64,000 nucleotides of DNA from Marchantia polymorpha subsp. ruderalis (lineage: Eukaryota > Streptophyta > Marchantiopsida > Marchantiales > Marchantiaceae): assembly GCA_037833965.1 (NCBI GenBank), contig AP031351.1:2492501-2556500 (forward strand), written 5' to 3'. Positions 24,804-37,900 of this stretch are shown here, in pieces (the stretch's first letter is position 1; each line of letters starts with the position of its first letter). The translations under genes were made by a program, and so were the position numbers. A model generated the notes under the pieces. It did no database searches. It saw only the letters and a list, made by a program, of their open reading frames with translations, and was not told where the DNA came from.

Positions 24804-25870
24804 TTTTTTACATGAAAGTGGTGTGAAAGATTAACAACTATGACATAATTTTTGTTAACGATTTTTTAGTTAGTGACTATGGATTATAAAGAAATTTTAT
24901 TTTAACAGTTAAAAATAATGAATATCCATTCATAGATATTGATAAGTTATAAATTGATTTATCAAGATCTCATGATTTGAAATTTAAAAACTTTATAAAG
25001 GTAAAGTAGAATTTCAAACGTGATGAAATATATGAATATGAATATATATAAATGAATATGAAATATAAATGTTGCAGAGACTAAAGATGAATAAAAAATT
25101 AAAAATAAATCAATTATTTATGATAAAATCATTAAATTGGATAATTATATTTTTTTCAATATATGAAATATGAACATCATAGTATAAAATCAACTATGAT
25201 GATGAAATTTGATTATTTTAAAGATAATAATACAGTATTTTTAATTAAACTTTTCAGACGCTCAATAAATTTAAATGAAAAATTTTTATAAATTAGTGTA
25301 TATATCATGTAATCAATTGTAAGATTTAACATCCAATTGAAATTTCAAAAAATCAATCAACCATAATATTAATATGCGCGCCGTTCCAACCATAATATTA
25401 ATATATTATAAATTAATTTTTACAATAAATAATTGAAAAAATAATCCCTAAATTGCTATTAATTGGAAAAAACATTATATAGCAAAATTCTTACAAATTA
25501 AATGATATAAACATTTGTTGTAACTCGTAATATGTAGTCACGGATAAAATGATTGTTTTCATACCATTATTATATATTTTTTGTGATTAAAAAATTAATG
25601 ATATATGAATCTTATTTGATTTTTATCAATCTTATATTGATAAAAATTTATAACTTCTATGTAAATTCATAAAATTAAAGATTACTTTGGTGAATTCATG
25701 AAAATCAAAAAGTTCAACTAATAAGTTTCACTAAAGTTTCACTTTTCAATTCATGTGTATTTCTGAAATTTGTACATTCACAAAATTATTCTCATTATTC
25801 TAATATTATTTGTGAATTGTATTTGATATGTCATAGTTGTCAATCTTTCACACCACTTTCATATAAAAAA
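24804..25870. mobile_element. possible TIR element defined by a 43-bp inverted repeat
   Basis: The segment at 24804-24846 (core ATGAAAGTGGTGTGAAAGAT) recurs inverted at 25828-25870 with only a few differences. The arms enclose about 1 kb of AT-rich noncoding DNA, as a small non-autonomous DNA transposon would. Homology stops on both sides, but I could not define a target-site duplication, so the class is unknown. Confidence 0.45.
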
Positions 25871-26859
25871 TAATCCAATTAAGATATCCAAAAATCAACT
25901 TACGTATGCATTCAGGATCAATGACTTGAATTAATTCAAGAATATATGTTGTAACAAGAATTTGAACAACACAAGCTACATATGAATCACTTTTCCTATA
26001 TTCAAGATGTCATAAAAAAATTTCAATATAATACATTGTGATCTATTTTGTATTTTTATGCAACATATTTTGAATTTTTGCTAGCATAAAGTTCAATTGA
26101 TACTATTGAAAAAAAAATTCTATAACAAAGAAGTAAACTATTTCATATATTGTATGTTGATGCATTAGATGTGAAAGTCATATAGTGAAATTCTGGTTAG
26201 TAAAAAAATTAAAACACCATGCTTTTTTTTTCAATGATTTATTAGACAATATCAAATTTTTGTACAAATTATAAATGACTAAGTGAACAATATAACTCGC
26301 TATATCTTTACATTTTGAATTGAAAAATCTTGTTGAAAATTAATTTTATAATGGTGTACAACTCATTAAATAACAGACCTGAATTTGTAGTATTGTTAAA
26401 AACAATAACTCAATCTTTTTACTTATATAGGCTTAAATGACAATAAATTAGATACTTAACAAATTCATTTGACATAATAAAAAACACCAAATCTTGTAGT
26501 ACAATTCAAAGATGTAACATGTCAAACATGAAATGTTTAATAAAAAAATTTCAATCAATAAAATTTTATTTTAAAATCAAATTTGTACATTAATCAACTT
26601 CCAAAAGAATTATAAATTATATTATTTAGATATTGTATATCGAATAGCTATAATATAATGCTCACTTTTTTTGGTTATGTTTAGTATTTTGATTGTAGAT
26701 TATTTCTAGTTAACATATGAATATGTTTTATTCATATTCAATTACTATAATTATGATAAAGATTGAAGATGAAAAAAATAAAATACAAATAAATTTTATA
26801 GATAAATTCTAAATTCTAAAATTTTATTATTCATAATTTCACCATTGTAAGTTATTTTC

Positions 26860-26885
26860 ATATATATATATATATATATATATAT
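26860..26885. repeat. TA microsatellite
   Basis: An uninterrupted run of about 13 TA dinucleotides. It is likely length-variable. Confidence 0.9.
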
Positions 26886-27280
26886 TGAAAACAATATTTA
26901 TATGTAGTTCAAACAACTCTTCAACAAACAAAGACTATAAAATAATCATACAACAAAAAATTGTAACTACTATAAATTACAGAACTATTGTCAATCTCAA
27001 TATAACCCGCGCCATGACAGAAAATGATACAATGATCAAGAAATATTCCATTCAACGTTATGTTCATTGAAGAATAGACCGAGAGTTTCCAATCGTTGTT
27101 TTGGCTTGTACATATAAGTAACATGTGCTAAAATGGAACCTAATGTACTCCTTTACTATACTCTAGATCTCAATTCACACATGCTTTACACACATTTGAG
27201 AGTAATTTGCTATATTGATCCCCTACAGCGTCGCTACAAGGGTTAACAGATTTTGAGCTCTGCAACTCTTGGTAGGGTTA

Positions 27281-27499
27281 TCATGAATAAGTCGGTTCGA
27301 GGTCTAACATAAATGAAAGCTGATTACTATGAATAAATTGATGGTTTCTTGCGCGCGGATATCATGAACAAGTCGGGTTCGAGGTAGAACATCAATGATA
27401 GCTTATTACTATGAATCTATTGATGATTTTTCCGAATGCATATCATGAATTTAGTAGGTTCGTGGTCTAATATCAATGATAGCTGATTACTATGAAGTA
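27281..27499. repeat. 81-bp tandem repeat, about 2.7 copies
   Basis: Units start at 27281, 27362 and 27443. Each begins TCATGAA, carries a GGTTCG(A/T)GGT core and ends with GCT(G/T)ATTACTATGAA in the first two thirds. The copies differ by about 10-20 percent, so the array is old. The GGTTCGAGG core resembles a tRNA B box, but no cloverleaf is present. Confidence 0.85.
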
Positions 27500-28975
27500 G
27501 CGAGCCTTCCACTTGTCATAAGAGAGTCGTTCGTTTTGTACATCCTTTAAGAATCTGTAGTCACAGATCACTTAGGTCTACATCCGCATTCAAGTTATGC
27601 TTCCTGCACTCAATGAGCTCTTCTGGTGGGCTCCTAGATGCTGCCACGAAGGATCACCTGAAATCTGCAATCATAGAGCATGCAACTCCTCCACACAGCG
27701 AGCTGACAAATTTTGTTACCCTCTGTCTTATCTCCATCTTCGGCAAGAGCGAAAAGTAAGATAACTGACCAACTTCCCGAGACATCTCCGGCAGATACTG
27801 GATAGTTCAGGAACAAACAGTTCATGTTAACACGGTGTTTGCTACGATTGAGTTTATCTGCTCTCCATAGCAATTGTGAGAACATCAATGCATTGAAGAT
27901 CATCCTCAAAACGCAACACTAGTTCCAACTCTAGGATGTGCTAACCGAAAACATTCAATTGGAACGCGGACAATGTGAAGACGTCAAACTTTCACCACGA
28001 TATCCACATTCGATTTTGATCCATAGTGTCTAGTGAAACTTTTCAATTCGATTCCCACCCACTGCACTCGGAAAAACTCGCAAAAGGAAGGCAAAAGGAC
28101 GACATCTCATCAACCGCACGAGAATGATCAACTAAGCTTGCTTAAGGAACAGAATCCCAGTACTTTTGTCAAAACTGAGAGTGCATTACAGTCCCAAACT
28201 GGAGGCGGTAATACATTACAAAAATGACATTTCCCCTCGTAGAAAGTCATTCAAACTAGATAGCCTGCTGCATGTTTCTTTCCAAACCCCTTGCGCAGGG
28301 GAAGGTGTTTGAAAGTATAAGATGCACACACACCTTGGTATGCACACTCAGAGAAGGTTCTCACGAAGCATCCTTCTTACTTTCATATGCCGTCCTGTGC
28401 TCAAGGTGGCCTAAGCTTTCTGTAACACGGTCATTGCTACCACGCAACACGATCCCGGTCAATATGTTCCAAAATTGGGAATATCAACTAGACGCTGCAA
28501 ACCACTTCATCCAAGCCAGTACAAGAGAGAAACACAGTTGAGGACTCGATGTCCTGGCAGTCAGTCACACTCTGTGACCATGCTTCAATCTAGTGAGAGA
28601 TTGCCAGCGAGAAACCCAATGAGTGCGCCCAACTGTTTGTTTCACTTTCAACAATCTACCCACCCCATTGAGCCCATGGAATCTGCGGCAACCGTAAAAC
28701 TGTAACGCTGCAAGATAAAACCCTCAATGAGCTCATACTTGAGCAATATAGGACCACACCCAGAACAGGATGGAGACTCCTGCGACCTACAAAAACAGTC
28801 TAGAGCTGGAATTGTTGATCTAAATTACAGACGGGTATCCTGACCACCATATGAATAACGGAGCATATGTACCGTTGACAGCTAACACCACCACCCCTCT
28901 GTAATGTGAGATCTATCTTCCTGAAATAGGTGTTGATTAGCAGCTCTCTTCTTCGGGTACTGGGATAAATAAAAT
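27500..28975. other. downstream region of CAND1, no gene recognised
   Basis: Mixed-composition DNA with short frames only. The part next to 28976 should include the CAND1 3' UTR. No domain, repeat or RNA gene is visible in the rest. Confidence 0.45.
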
Positions 28976-31900
28976 TTAACTCATGTCCATGATATCTCCA
29001 GCTCCGACCATAGAGTCGCTTTCATGTCGTACGGCATTGTATTTCTCCGCTAATGATCCAGATTTCACTACATTGTTCATGAATGTTTTGAATCTCGTAC
29101 TGGGTTCTCCACTGCTACAATAAACGACAGCAAAAGGAAAGTCAAAAACATATTGTCTCTCTGACCTGCAAACTGTCGACGTTTGCAGTTGAGGCGACAC
29201 ATAAATTGTCATACACTAGGACATACGGTGACGACAAATGCATCTGAAGCAGCACTTGCGCTGAAAATAATCCTCAAGAAGTGCGACTACCTATAAAAGA
29301 ATTCCAAGTGAACCCAAAATCCAATACTTTGGTAATTTTCTGAAACTTGACTTCAAAACGATAAAAAAATTTTCATGGCTCACCTGATCCGATGAAGAGA
29401 TTCGATGGCTCGTAAAGTGCTTCTGATCATGTCCTCATTGCGATCCACCTCTTGTTTGACAGCATCTGGCTTTGTCTTGTTCGTCACCGTCTTCTCTAGT
29501 GGTTCCACTAGTGCGTCTTGTACTGTGCAGGTCAAGATATTTGCTTATTCCACAATAACTTTAACAATGACACATAAACACATACCAAGAAAACTGACTT
29601 AAGATATTGCTCATTTCCAAAGTTTCCGCAGATTCACCTGCCAAAACAGCAGATCCGCACTTGTCTGCTAGTTTCGAAAGGATCAGATGGCATGGCATCT
29701 TCACATCATAGTGATCTGCAGAAAGTTCAAATAATGATGAGTAAGATATCGAAGTAAAAATTCCGTCATTGTTCAAAGAAAACAGTTCGACAGCTTGTCC
29801 TCATGCCAAAAACAATAATTCTGGACTTTGTCATAAAATTTGCAATTCAACAAATCAAATGATTCTGGCTAACGAACAAGCTCAGATATTCAAAACGTAA
29901 TACATTAAGAACCTATCCCAATCTTCATCTTGAATAACATGCGATACATACTCTTATCTGTAAATGGCACAAAGTTCATCGTTTCCACCAACCTGATAAT
30001 CCTGACAGGAGATGGGGAGTGATGAAAACGGAAGGATCAATTTGATCAAGACAATTGTCAAGAAGCGTATCCACACACTCGAAAGCGGCTTTTCTGAGCT
30101 CTAATCCATCATCTACAGTATGCTTGAAGGGTCCTAAGTCAACAGTCCTTATAAGTTCTTTCTGTGAAGACAGACAATGACAAAGTTAATATTAGTCATA
30201 TATTTGGCAAGCATATAGTCCCAACTCTTACAACTCTAGAATATCAAGTGGAATACTTTTTTGATATTTAAATAGTTTGTTTACTCTCGCAGAAGAGAAA
30301 ACACAAAGTTGTGAACAGAAACGTCAATTCAAGACATCTGCTCCAAACACCGATAAATCAGCAAAATCTTTCTTCAGGAATTTCGCAATTAATAATGATT
30401 TCCAATCCAAGATAATCGATGTAAAAAGAGAAATAAATAACATCCCAATCTTACCGACCTTGACAACAGTTTGGTCATAAAGGAGAGGCAGAAGAGTTGG
30501 AAGGAGGTCCTTAACCAGACCAGGTTTGTTATGAGCAGCAGTGCTCAAGGCAGATACAGCTGCACGTCTCACATGCTGCAACAAATCAGCTGCCACTCAT
30601 TAGCACTGACGTAAACACCAATCAAACACATCAAAACATCAGAGTTGCAATTGAAATGCTTAATTATAGACTAGGTTAGAACGTCCATAAGAATAGAGCC
30701 AAATATCGACCGATATCCTTGAACTCATGGCTCGCTAAGGAACGCAATCGACTGGATATGTCCATCTCCAACCTCCTATTAAAATCCAAAACCTCTTACA
30801 ACAAAGATGAAAAAAGGAAAAACAATTTGAATAACGATTGCAAATACAAAGTGAGATGACTTCACAGACCCTGTCATCATCTTTGATGAGCATCAGAAAA
30901 GATGCTATGCACGGCTTCACATAAGCATCTATGGGTTGAGGCCGCTCGACAATTGTGTATTTGATAGCGATAACAACAGTTGCTCTCGTGAAGGCTGAAG
31001 AACTAGCAGTCCGTTCCTGCAGTAAAACAGATTTCAGAACATTAATCTTTGAAATCATTAACGTGATAAACAAAAATATGCACACCATTACTGATCTTCA
31101 ACTTCAAATATAGATTAATATATTTGCAGTTCTCTTATGGATCTCGAATATCACACTTATGTCATATTACGACCCATCATCAATCCCAAGACTATGCTCG
31201 GTGTAAATCGATCAAAAGAACAACTTCAGTTCATTACTTCAGGTACGCGTATGTACACAGCCCCTAATTCTATTGTCAGACTTAGAGGTTCCGTTGTCTA
31301 ACAACTTTCTGCCAGATACAAAAACTGAGCTGACTGAAAATCAGCATTCTGCATCAAAACTTTTGCACGACGGCAGGAATACCAAATCGTAATTCTATAT
31401 GTGAGAAAGGGCCTCACGCATCCAATAGTACTGATCTTAGCGAACAGTGAGGACACGGATAGTGTATATCCTGCCAATCCAAATCACCACATACTTGACG
31501 AGGAATATTTACTGACAACAGCTTCAGACTTAGCAAGGATAAATTCCAAACATGTGAACTAAGAATTCATTACAGCCCTCCAATAGCCGTAGAGCCAGTA
31601 GCCCTCGTATCTGTTTCTGAATATCAAAGTCAACTTTAAAAGGTCTCTATTTGTGTACTATTTATGACGGAACACAAACTTCAAACAATTTAACTACAGT
31701 GAAAGGTCACAGACCTTCAAAGCAGGCACCAACTTTTCGGGTTCAATGAGAGCAAGTTTTCCCAAACACTCCGCCACGACATTCCTAACCCCTTCTTCCT
31801 CGCTCTCGCAATGGGTGAAAAGAAGGGAGAGTATTTTTTGCACATCTGTCTCCTGAAACTCGACCTTTCCAACCTCGTCCAGTGACTGCCGGGCTATCAC

Positions 31901-34900
31901 CTGACATACGACATTCTAAATAGTGAATTGCAGCAAAACCACCATATACTACAGTATCTTCTACAGCGATATAACCGTCGTAAACACCTAGAATTTCTTG
32001 TAAACAGCACGAGGTATATCAGTCATGCATGGACATAAGAAGCAAGAGATATACCTCCTTCAAAGAGTGCAGTAATAAATATTGCAATTTCGATTGAGTG
32101 TCGATCTGACTCAGTATGAAGGGTAAATACTTAGATAGGTTCCCGACAGCAATATTTCCAAGAGAATAGGATGCAGCTGCTTTGATCTCTTCGGATGGAG
32201 ATTGGAAAGATCCAATTACCACACCTTCTATATTCACATGCGGGCTCAGATCTTTCCTTCTGCCAATCTCTCCTAGACAAAGCAAGGATAAAAGAGTTGT
32301 CTGCAAAACCCAACACCAGCTACATGAGAATCTGTCGTTCTTGTCCTTAAGTAGTGAATTGATATGCTTAGAGAGACGGGAAACTCATCTTTACATAAAG
32401 AAAGAGACAGCAATCAAGCTTTTGTAATAACTTACGGCGTCGTTACCAACGCCTCCTTTTAAACAGTTGATCAACATGGCCACAGTTGATGAGCATTTTG
32501 CATCTCCGGCAGCAAGGCACAAAACCCCTACGCACTGGGCAATTGAATGAAATGCTTGCTTGCTTGCAGGTCCACCAGGTGAGCCAGAACTCTTGGCAGT
32601 TGACAACAATGCTTCGAGCAAAGTATCAAAACTAGTGTTCGCTGACTGAACTAGCGCGGCAAAAAAGCCCTGCAAAGTCTGCAAAAGTGCGAGCATGAGT
32701 GTGATACATTAGTAAAGTGACTGATTCCATTTCAAATTCAGAAGATGTGTAAATCAAGTAGTGCATCCACATAAGATGTACCTGCAAAGCTTGACCCTGC
32801 AGTAATGAGCTCTTGACCAAGATAAGAGCTTGGGGAAGAACTCTCTCTCGAACGGCAGCACCAGCATTCATATGATGTTGCTTGTCCAGCATCATTGTGC
32901 AACAAAGTTCCAAAGCTAGTGCCGTCATGTGCAGATCTGCATCACTGGAATTCGAGGCACGAAGTAGAGTCCGTAAGGTAGTTTGTCGCCGTGCAAATTT
33001 ATGAATGTTGAAAATGACACTAAAAGATTCTCAACATTGCTGAGGGATTTAAGACACATACCTGATTAGAGAGGAAAGCTCTGTGATAATTGACTCATAG
33101 CTGGAAGGGCTGATCTTGTTACTATAGGCAGTGAGAAGAGCGTTGAGAGTCCCAAGAGAAGCTTGTCGCAGGGCCCGATTAGCCTGTGTGTCCAAAGCCA
33201 AGAAACCATGAAGGTCTGTCAAGCTCTCAATGGGAATGACTAAAACCTTGACGAGGGCTAATCAATCACATAATTAGAGTGCAAGCTACTCAATGAATGT
33301 GTGATGTGGAGACAGGCTAAAAAATAGTGCAGTAAGGATAGCATCTAAAGCAATTTACTGCATTTTGATACTCACCTTCCGCAAGAACGTGGTTAGCTCG
33401 GTAACGACTTGCTCCAATACGGATGATAGATCTATTTTCAACGGAGACTCCGCTATAGTTGCAAAAGCCTTGACGTCAACAAAAACGAGGGGAAAAAAAT
33501 AGACATAAGTTCTTCAACAATGGCAACGACAAAACAAAAACAGTCACTGAACGTAATGAATTTGAATAAAGCTTTCCATATTTGAAATCTCGAATCTCAG
33601 TATATATATTACCTTGACAGCAGTAAGACGAGTTATCTCATTGCGCAATCTCTCTAAAAGAAGCGGCAAACAAGTCCCAAGCTCTTTCTTCAACTGGTCA
33701 CCAAGTATAGAAATGACCAAACCCATACAAGATATGGCACATTCCTTTACTTCCTGCAATTTTTAAGTACGTTTATTAGTCCACAGCCACCTAAGCACAG
33801 AGCTTTTCTCCCGTTTTCTGATGTAAAAAGGCTGGCATAGCCTCTGGGTACATCTTCGAGAAAAAGAAATGGTGTAGCCCATAAGGATTTGGGTAGCAGT
33901 AGAAAGTACGGTCGAATTTCTAAATTGTAGATATTTTAGCACAGGAATCCTCTTGTACATATGTTTTCCGTGGTTCAAACCTGTTGACTCAGTGACTTCG
34001 GTCCAAAAGATCATGTAACAATTACTGAAACTAGTCGAGATTATCAACTATCCAGATTATCGAGGAACGAATTTGTGCCTCGTAAACTGATACCTCATTC
34101 ATGTTACGCTTTCTAAGCGTAACATGAAAAGAACACAACTTCAAACAACAGAGATAATGCATACCTGATCCTGATCTTGGGCCGTCAGACGCTTGAATAT
34201 AGCGATGTATATAGGTTGGACGTAAGGAGCAAAAACAAAATCTGCTGGCTGCAGCACAAAATCATATCAGTTAGAACTTGACTGGTAAAAATCGACGGTT
34301 AGTATAACTGCTTGCAGATGAAAGAAATTCAAAAGAAAGCTCAAGGGTCCATAGGGTAGAATCGCTGGTCAACCTTATCCAAGGTGGGGCGGATGGCCTT
34401 CACAAGCTCCCCGCATACCCTGAGAGCTTCTGCAGTGACTTTGTAGTAGCGCTCACTGACAGAGGAAAGGACTGGTACGGACAATGCCTGTACTAGCACG
34501 AGGCGAACCATCAGATCAGGGTCATATTCGTCACTAACAACTTCTTACTGATGCATTTCCTTGACATTGTATACGTGAGGAAAAAACTTCTGCTTCTGTC
34601 CGAGACAATGAGAAAGGTAAGAAAGTCGTACATCACAACAGCATCGTCTTACAAGAATGGTGTGAAAAAGTTCAGACTCTCCCTCTTGGATCAGCCGACT
34701 CACCTTGATGTGTGGATGAAAGACCGAAGGAGAATGAGAAGCCATGACAAGGCGCACAAAGACTAGAGCCTCAATTTTCAAGTTCGAATTTGATGACTTG
34801 TCCTGCAAGAAGATCAGGAGAAGAGGAGAACACATAAAGAATGTTATCGAATATGATGTGAAGGGTACATACTATCAAACTCACGGTCAACCATGTCTCC

Positions 34901-37900
34901 ATCAGTTTAGCAAAACTTACATTGAGTGCCTTTTCGATTCCAGGAACTAAAGAAGTCATGTGGTCGGAGAGGCAATTCGGTAGCACAATTACTAGCTCCT
35001 TCAAAACCGAAAACGCGCCAACCTGCAGAAAACAATTCTGGTTTGTGATACATTCACGTCGCAAAGAACATGCAAAAGTAATTTTCGATAACCACTGAAG
35101 ACGGAAACCCGAAGACTAAAGAAAAAACCGCACCTTCGTCTTCACAGACTTTTCTCGCAACTGCTTGTTGAGGGACTTCACGACCTTGGGCACCTCTTGC
35201 TGCAACATATACAAAGGGCTGCCCCAAACAGATTTCAGTTATTTCTATCCAGTAACGGTGACAATGTCAATGAAGAGATAAGGGGTAACAACCATACAGT
35301 GAGTACTATCGGGCTGACCAGTTTGAAGACAAATAGTAAGAAGCGGAAAAACGCAAATTATGTGTTTCCAGACAAGGGACTTGCTCGTGATCACCAAAAA
35401 TCCAGACAAAGTGATTGCAAAGAGAAGTCAAACCACTTAGTAAATTACAAGGATCACTGACTATTCTAGCGGAATCTTCAACAGTTGCCAAATCCATGTT
35501 CATCTATGCATACTAAATAAATTGTGAGGACGCATTTGCCAATTTGGCCAGACTCCGCGACTCCCAACAACCGCATCTTGAACTGTCAGTTATTTCAAGA
35601 AAAAGACAAATGTTTCACCCAGTTGACCTACGCAAAGAAAGTACATAATATGGCTGCAAGAAAATCTATCATAGTACCTTCCTCCTTTTGTTGGGTCCCC
35701 AGAACCTTTCGTGACGCTCCCAGTTTGACGAAGTAGATCAATAAATGCGTTGAATACGTCAATCTGATCATAAAAAATACGTACGTTTGAGACTCCCAAC
35801 TACGGAAACGTCCAAATATCAAATGAATCATCCTGATGGTAGCATAAAAGGTATCACAAAACGCCATCACCTATATGTGCTTCAACTTCCTCTTTTCTGA
35901 TAGAACATGTGGTGTTCTTCGTATATCACAGGAACAAACAAAGTTCTAACAAGACCTATAACCCATTGAGAATATGATTACCACAAATGTACTTTTGGAT
36001 TTATATGCACACACCTTCACATTTTCTTCTCTCTCCCTGAACCTTTCAATCAACTTCGGGCTAGCCTGCATTCGAGACTTGCAAATGAGTCCATTGCTGC
36101 ATCAATTGCCTTCAACATGATACATCAAGAAGCATTGACTCTCCATAATAAAGCTGCCTTTCTAAGCACGACAAGACTCCATAACATAACTCCTCAATTT
36201 CACAACCGCTTTGAACTCTGTGGGAAGGCTGTCCATCCGTTAGGGGTACGACTTCGAATCAATCAACATATTCTCAAGTGGGGTGTTCTACCAGCGTGAA
36301 GTCAGAACAGCAGTACGTTCGAGCAAATGCATGTCGTACAAGTTGTATAAAAGTAGCGTGTCTACAGCTGTCCATGTCATACTTCAACATTACCTTACTG
36401 TATAGAGTAGACAGTAGTTCAGGACGAGACGATATAACTGCTGAAAGGCACTTTGCAGCTGCTCTTCGAACTTTCCAGCTGACATCCTCATCATCACTGT
36501 ATTCATCCGCGCTCTCCCTGCGAAAATACACCGACTTTCAATCATCAGTCATCCGCAGGACTGAGCATTAACCACATCTAGAGATTCTCTGAAATTACAA
36601 GGATCTAATAAATATTCATGAACTGGGAGAATTCCAGAGATGTAAATTGACAAGAACCCATGAAGTGCATCAGCTGTGCTTACTCGTCCTCCTCTTCATC
36701 TCCATCCATGTCCTCGTTTAGATCTTCGTCCATATCGTCGGTGAAATTTGGATCGTAACTCAGATACTCCAAAGCAAGATTCAGTATAGTGCCAGTGTGT
36801 TCAGAGACATCGCGAGGACAACGCAGCACAAAACTCTCGAGCGCCTGCAGAACCAACAAAAATCGTTTGCTTCAAGTTTCGGAAAAGAGTTGCGACGTAA
36901 TCAACCATATTGATGTGCTACTCGCTACTTAGATACAGGCATTTCAGAGTGGCTGTGCAGAAAAGGTGACCACCTGCAAACTATGAACAAAGCGCTGGAA
37001 GGCAACAGTACCTGTAAGCTATTTTCCCTAAGCTCGTCATCATTTTCGGACGCGGTCTCACAATAGCTGATTAATAGTGGCACAACCTCATTCAGATGAG
37101 GACCGAATCGATAGCCAACTGCACGGCTGCGAACACGAGAAATTCGGTCACTAAATACTATATGCAAATTAATCACTCGCACCGTTGATACCTAGTGCTA
37201 AAGTTACCCACGTAACAGGCGTAGTAGTCGGTTACTGAATTTACAATTTAGATTCCTTCTGATGTCACATCACGCTGTAACTCACCAAAAAGCGCCTATC
37301 ATTTGAATATTCGTCCGGGTCATGTCTGGCTTCACATCTTTGTTCTTCAAAATTTGGACAACGCTGATCGTCGCTCTTGCTAACAGGTCGTCGGACATAC
37401 TAGCCGCGAGCGTTGCTGCAATCCACATGGCAAATTGTTCAGCCTGAATGCACACCTCACGTAACCTGAGGATTTTGGTCAATGGTAAATTACTATCTCT
37501 CTTCAATCGAACGACCATGTAATGATCTACCTCAATGAACGACTCATGTAGCTTACTACTTATCTAGCTCATCAATAGTTTGTGATCTCACTCACTGAAT
37601 GGATGATAAAGTAAAGAACATACTGATTAGGTTACTTAGATAACTACTACTGTAGACGTACCGAGACACTGAATGGCTCGCTTTCGTAACCCAGCCCGCT
37701 GTAGGTTGAGTTGTACGAGAAGCGCATTGAGTAATTTCTCATGATCAGCAGTCATTAACCCTCCAAATCGGTGGAGCACATCACACAAGATGTCGAGGCA
37801 CTCGCTCTTCACTTCGGTGCTCGTATCCTGGTTGCGTTATCATTGCGACGGGGTTCATGACTCAAACAAATGATGACCAAGAAGGGCAACGTAAATAGGC

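Larger units (their letters stand above)
24400..27170. other. AT-rich block 2
   Basis: Very AT-rich sequence with stops in all frames and no recognisable gene. It contains an inverted-repeat pair about 1 kb apart (24804-24846 and 25828-25870), a short direct repeat around 25366-25410, and a TA microsatellite at 26860-26885. Confidence 0.6.

Noticed and set aside
27290-27310. GGTTCGAGG resembling a tRNA B box, recurring three times.
   Set aside because: No acceptor stem, D-arm or anticodon arm can be folded around it; it belongs to the 81-bp tandem repeat.
27281-27499. Regularly spaced repeats considered as a CRISPR array.
   Set aside because: The window is plant nuclear DNA and the units are contiguous diverged tandem copies without unique spacers.
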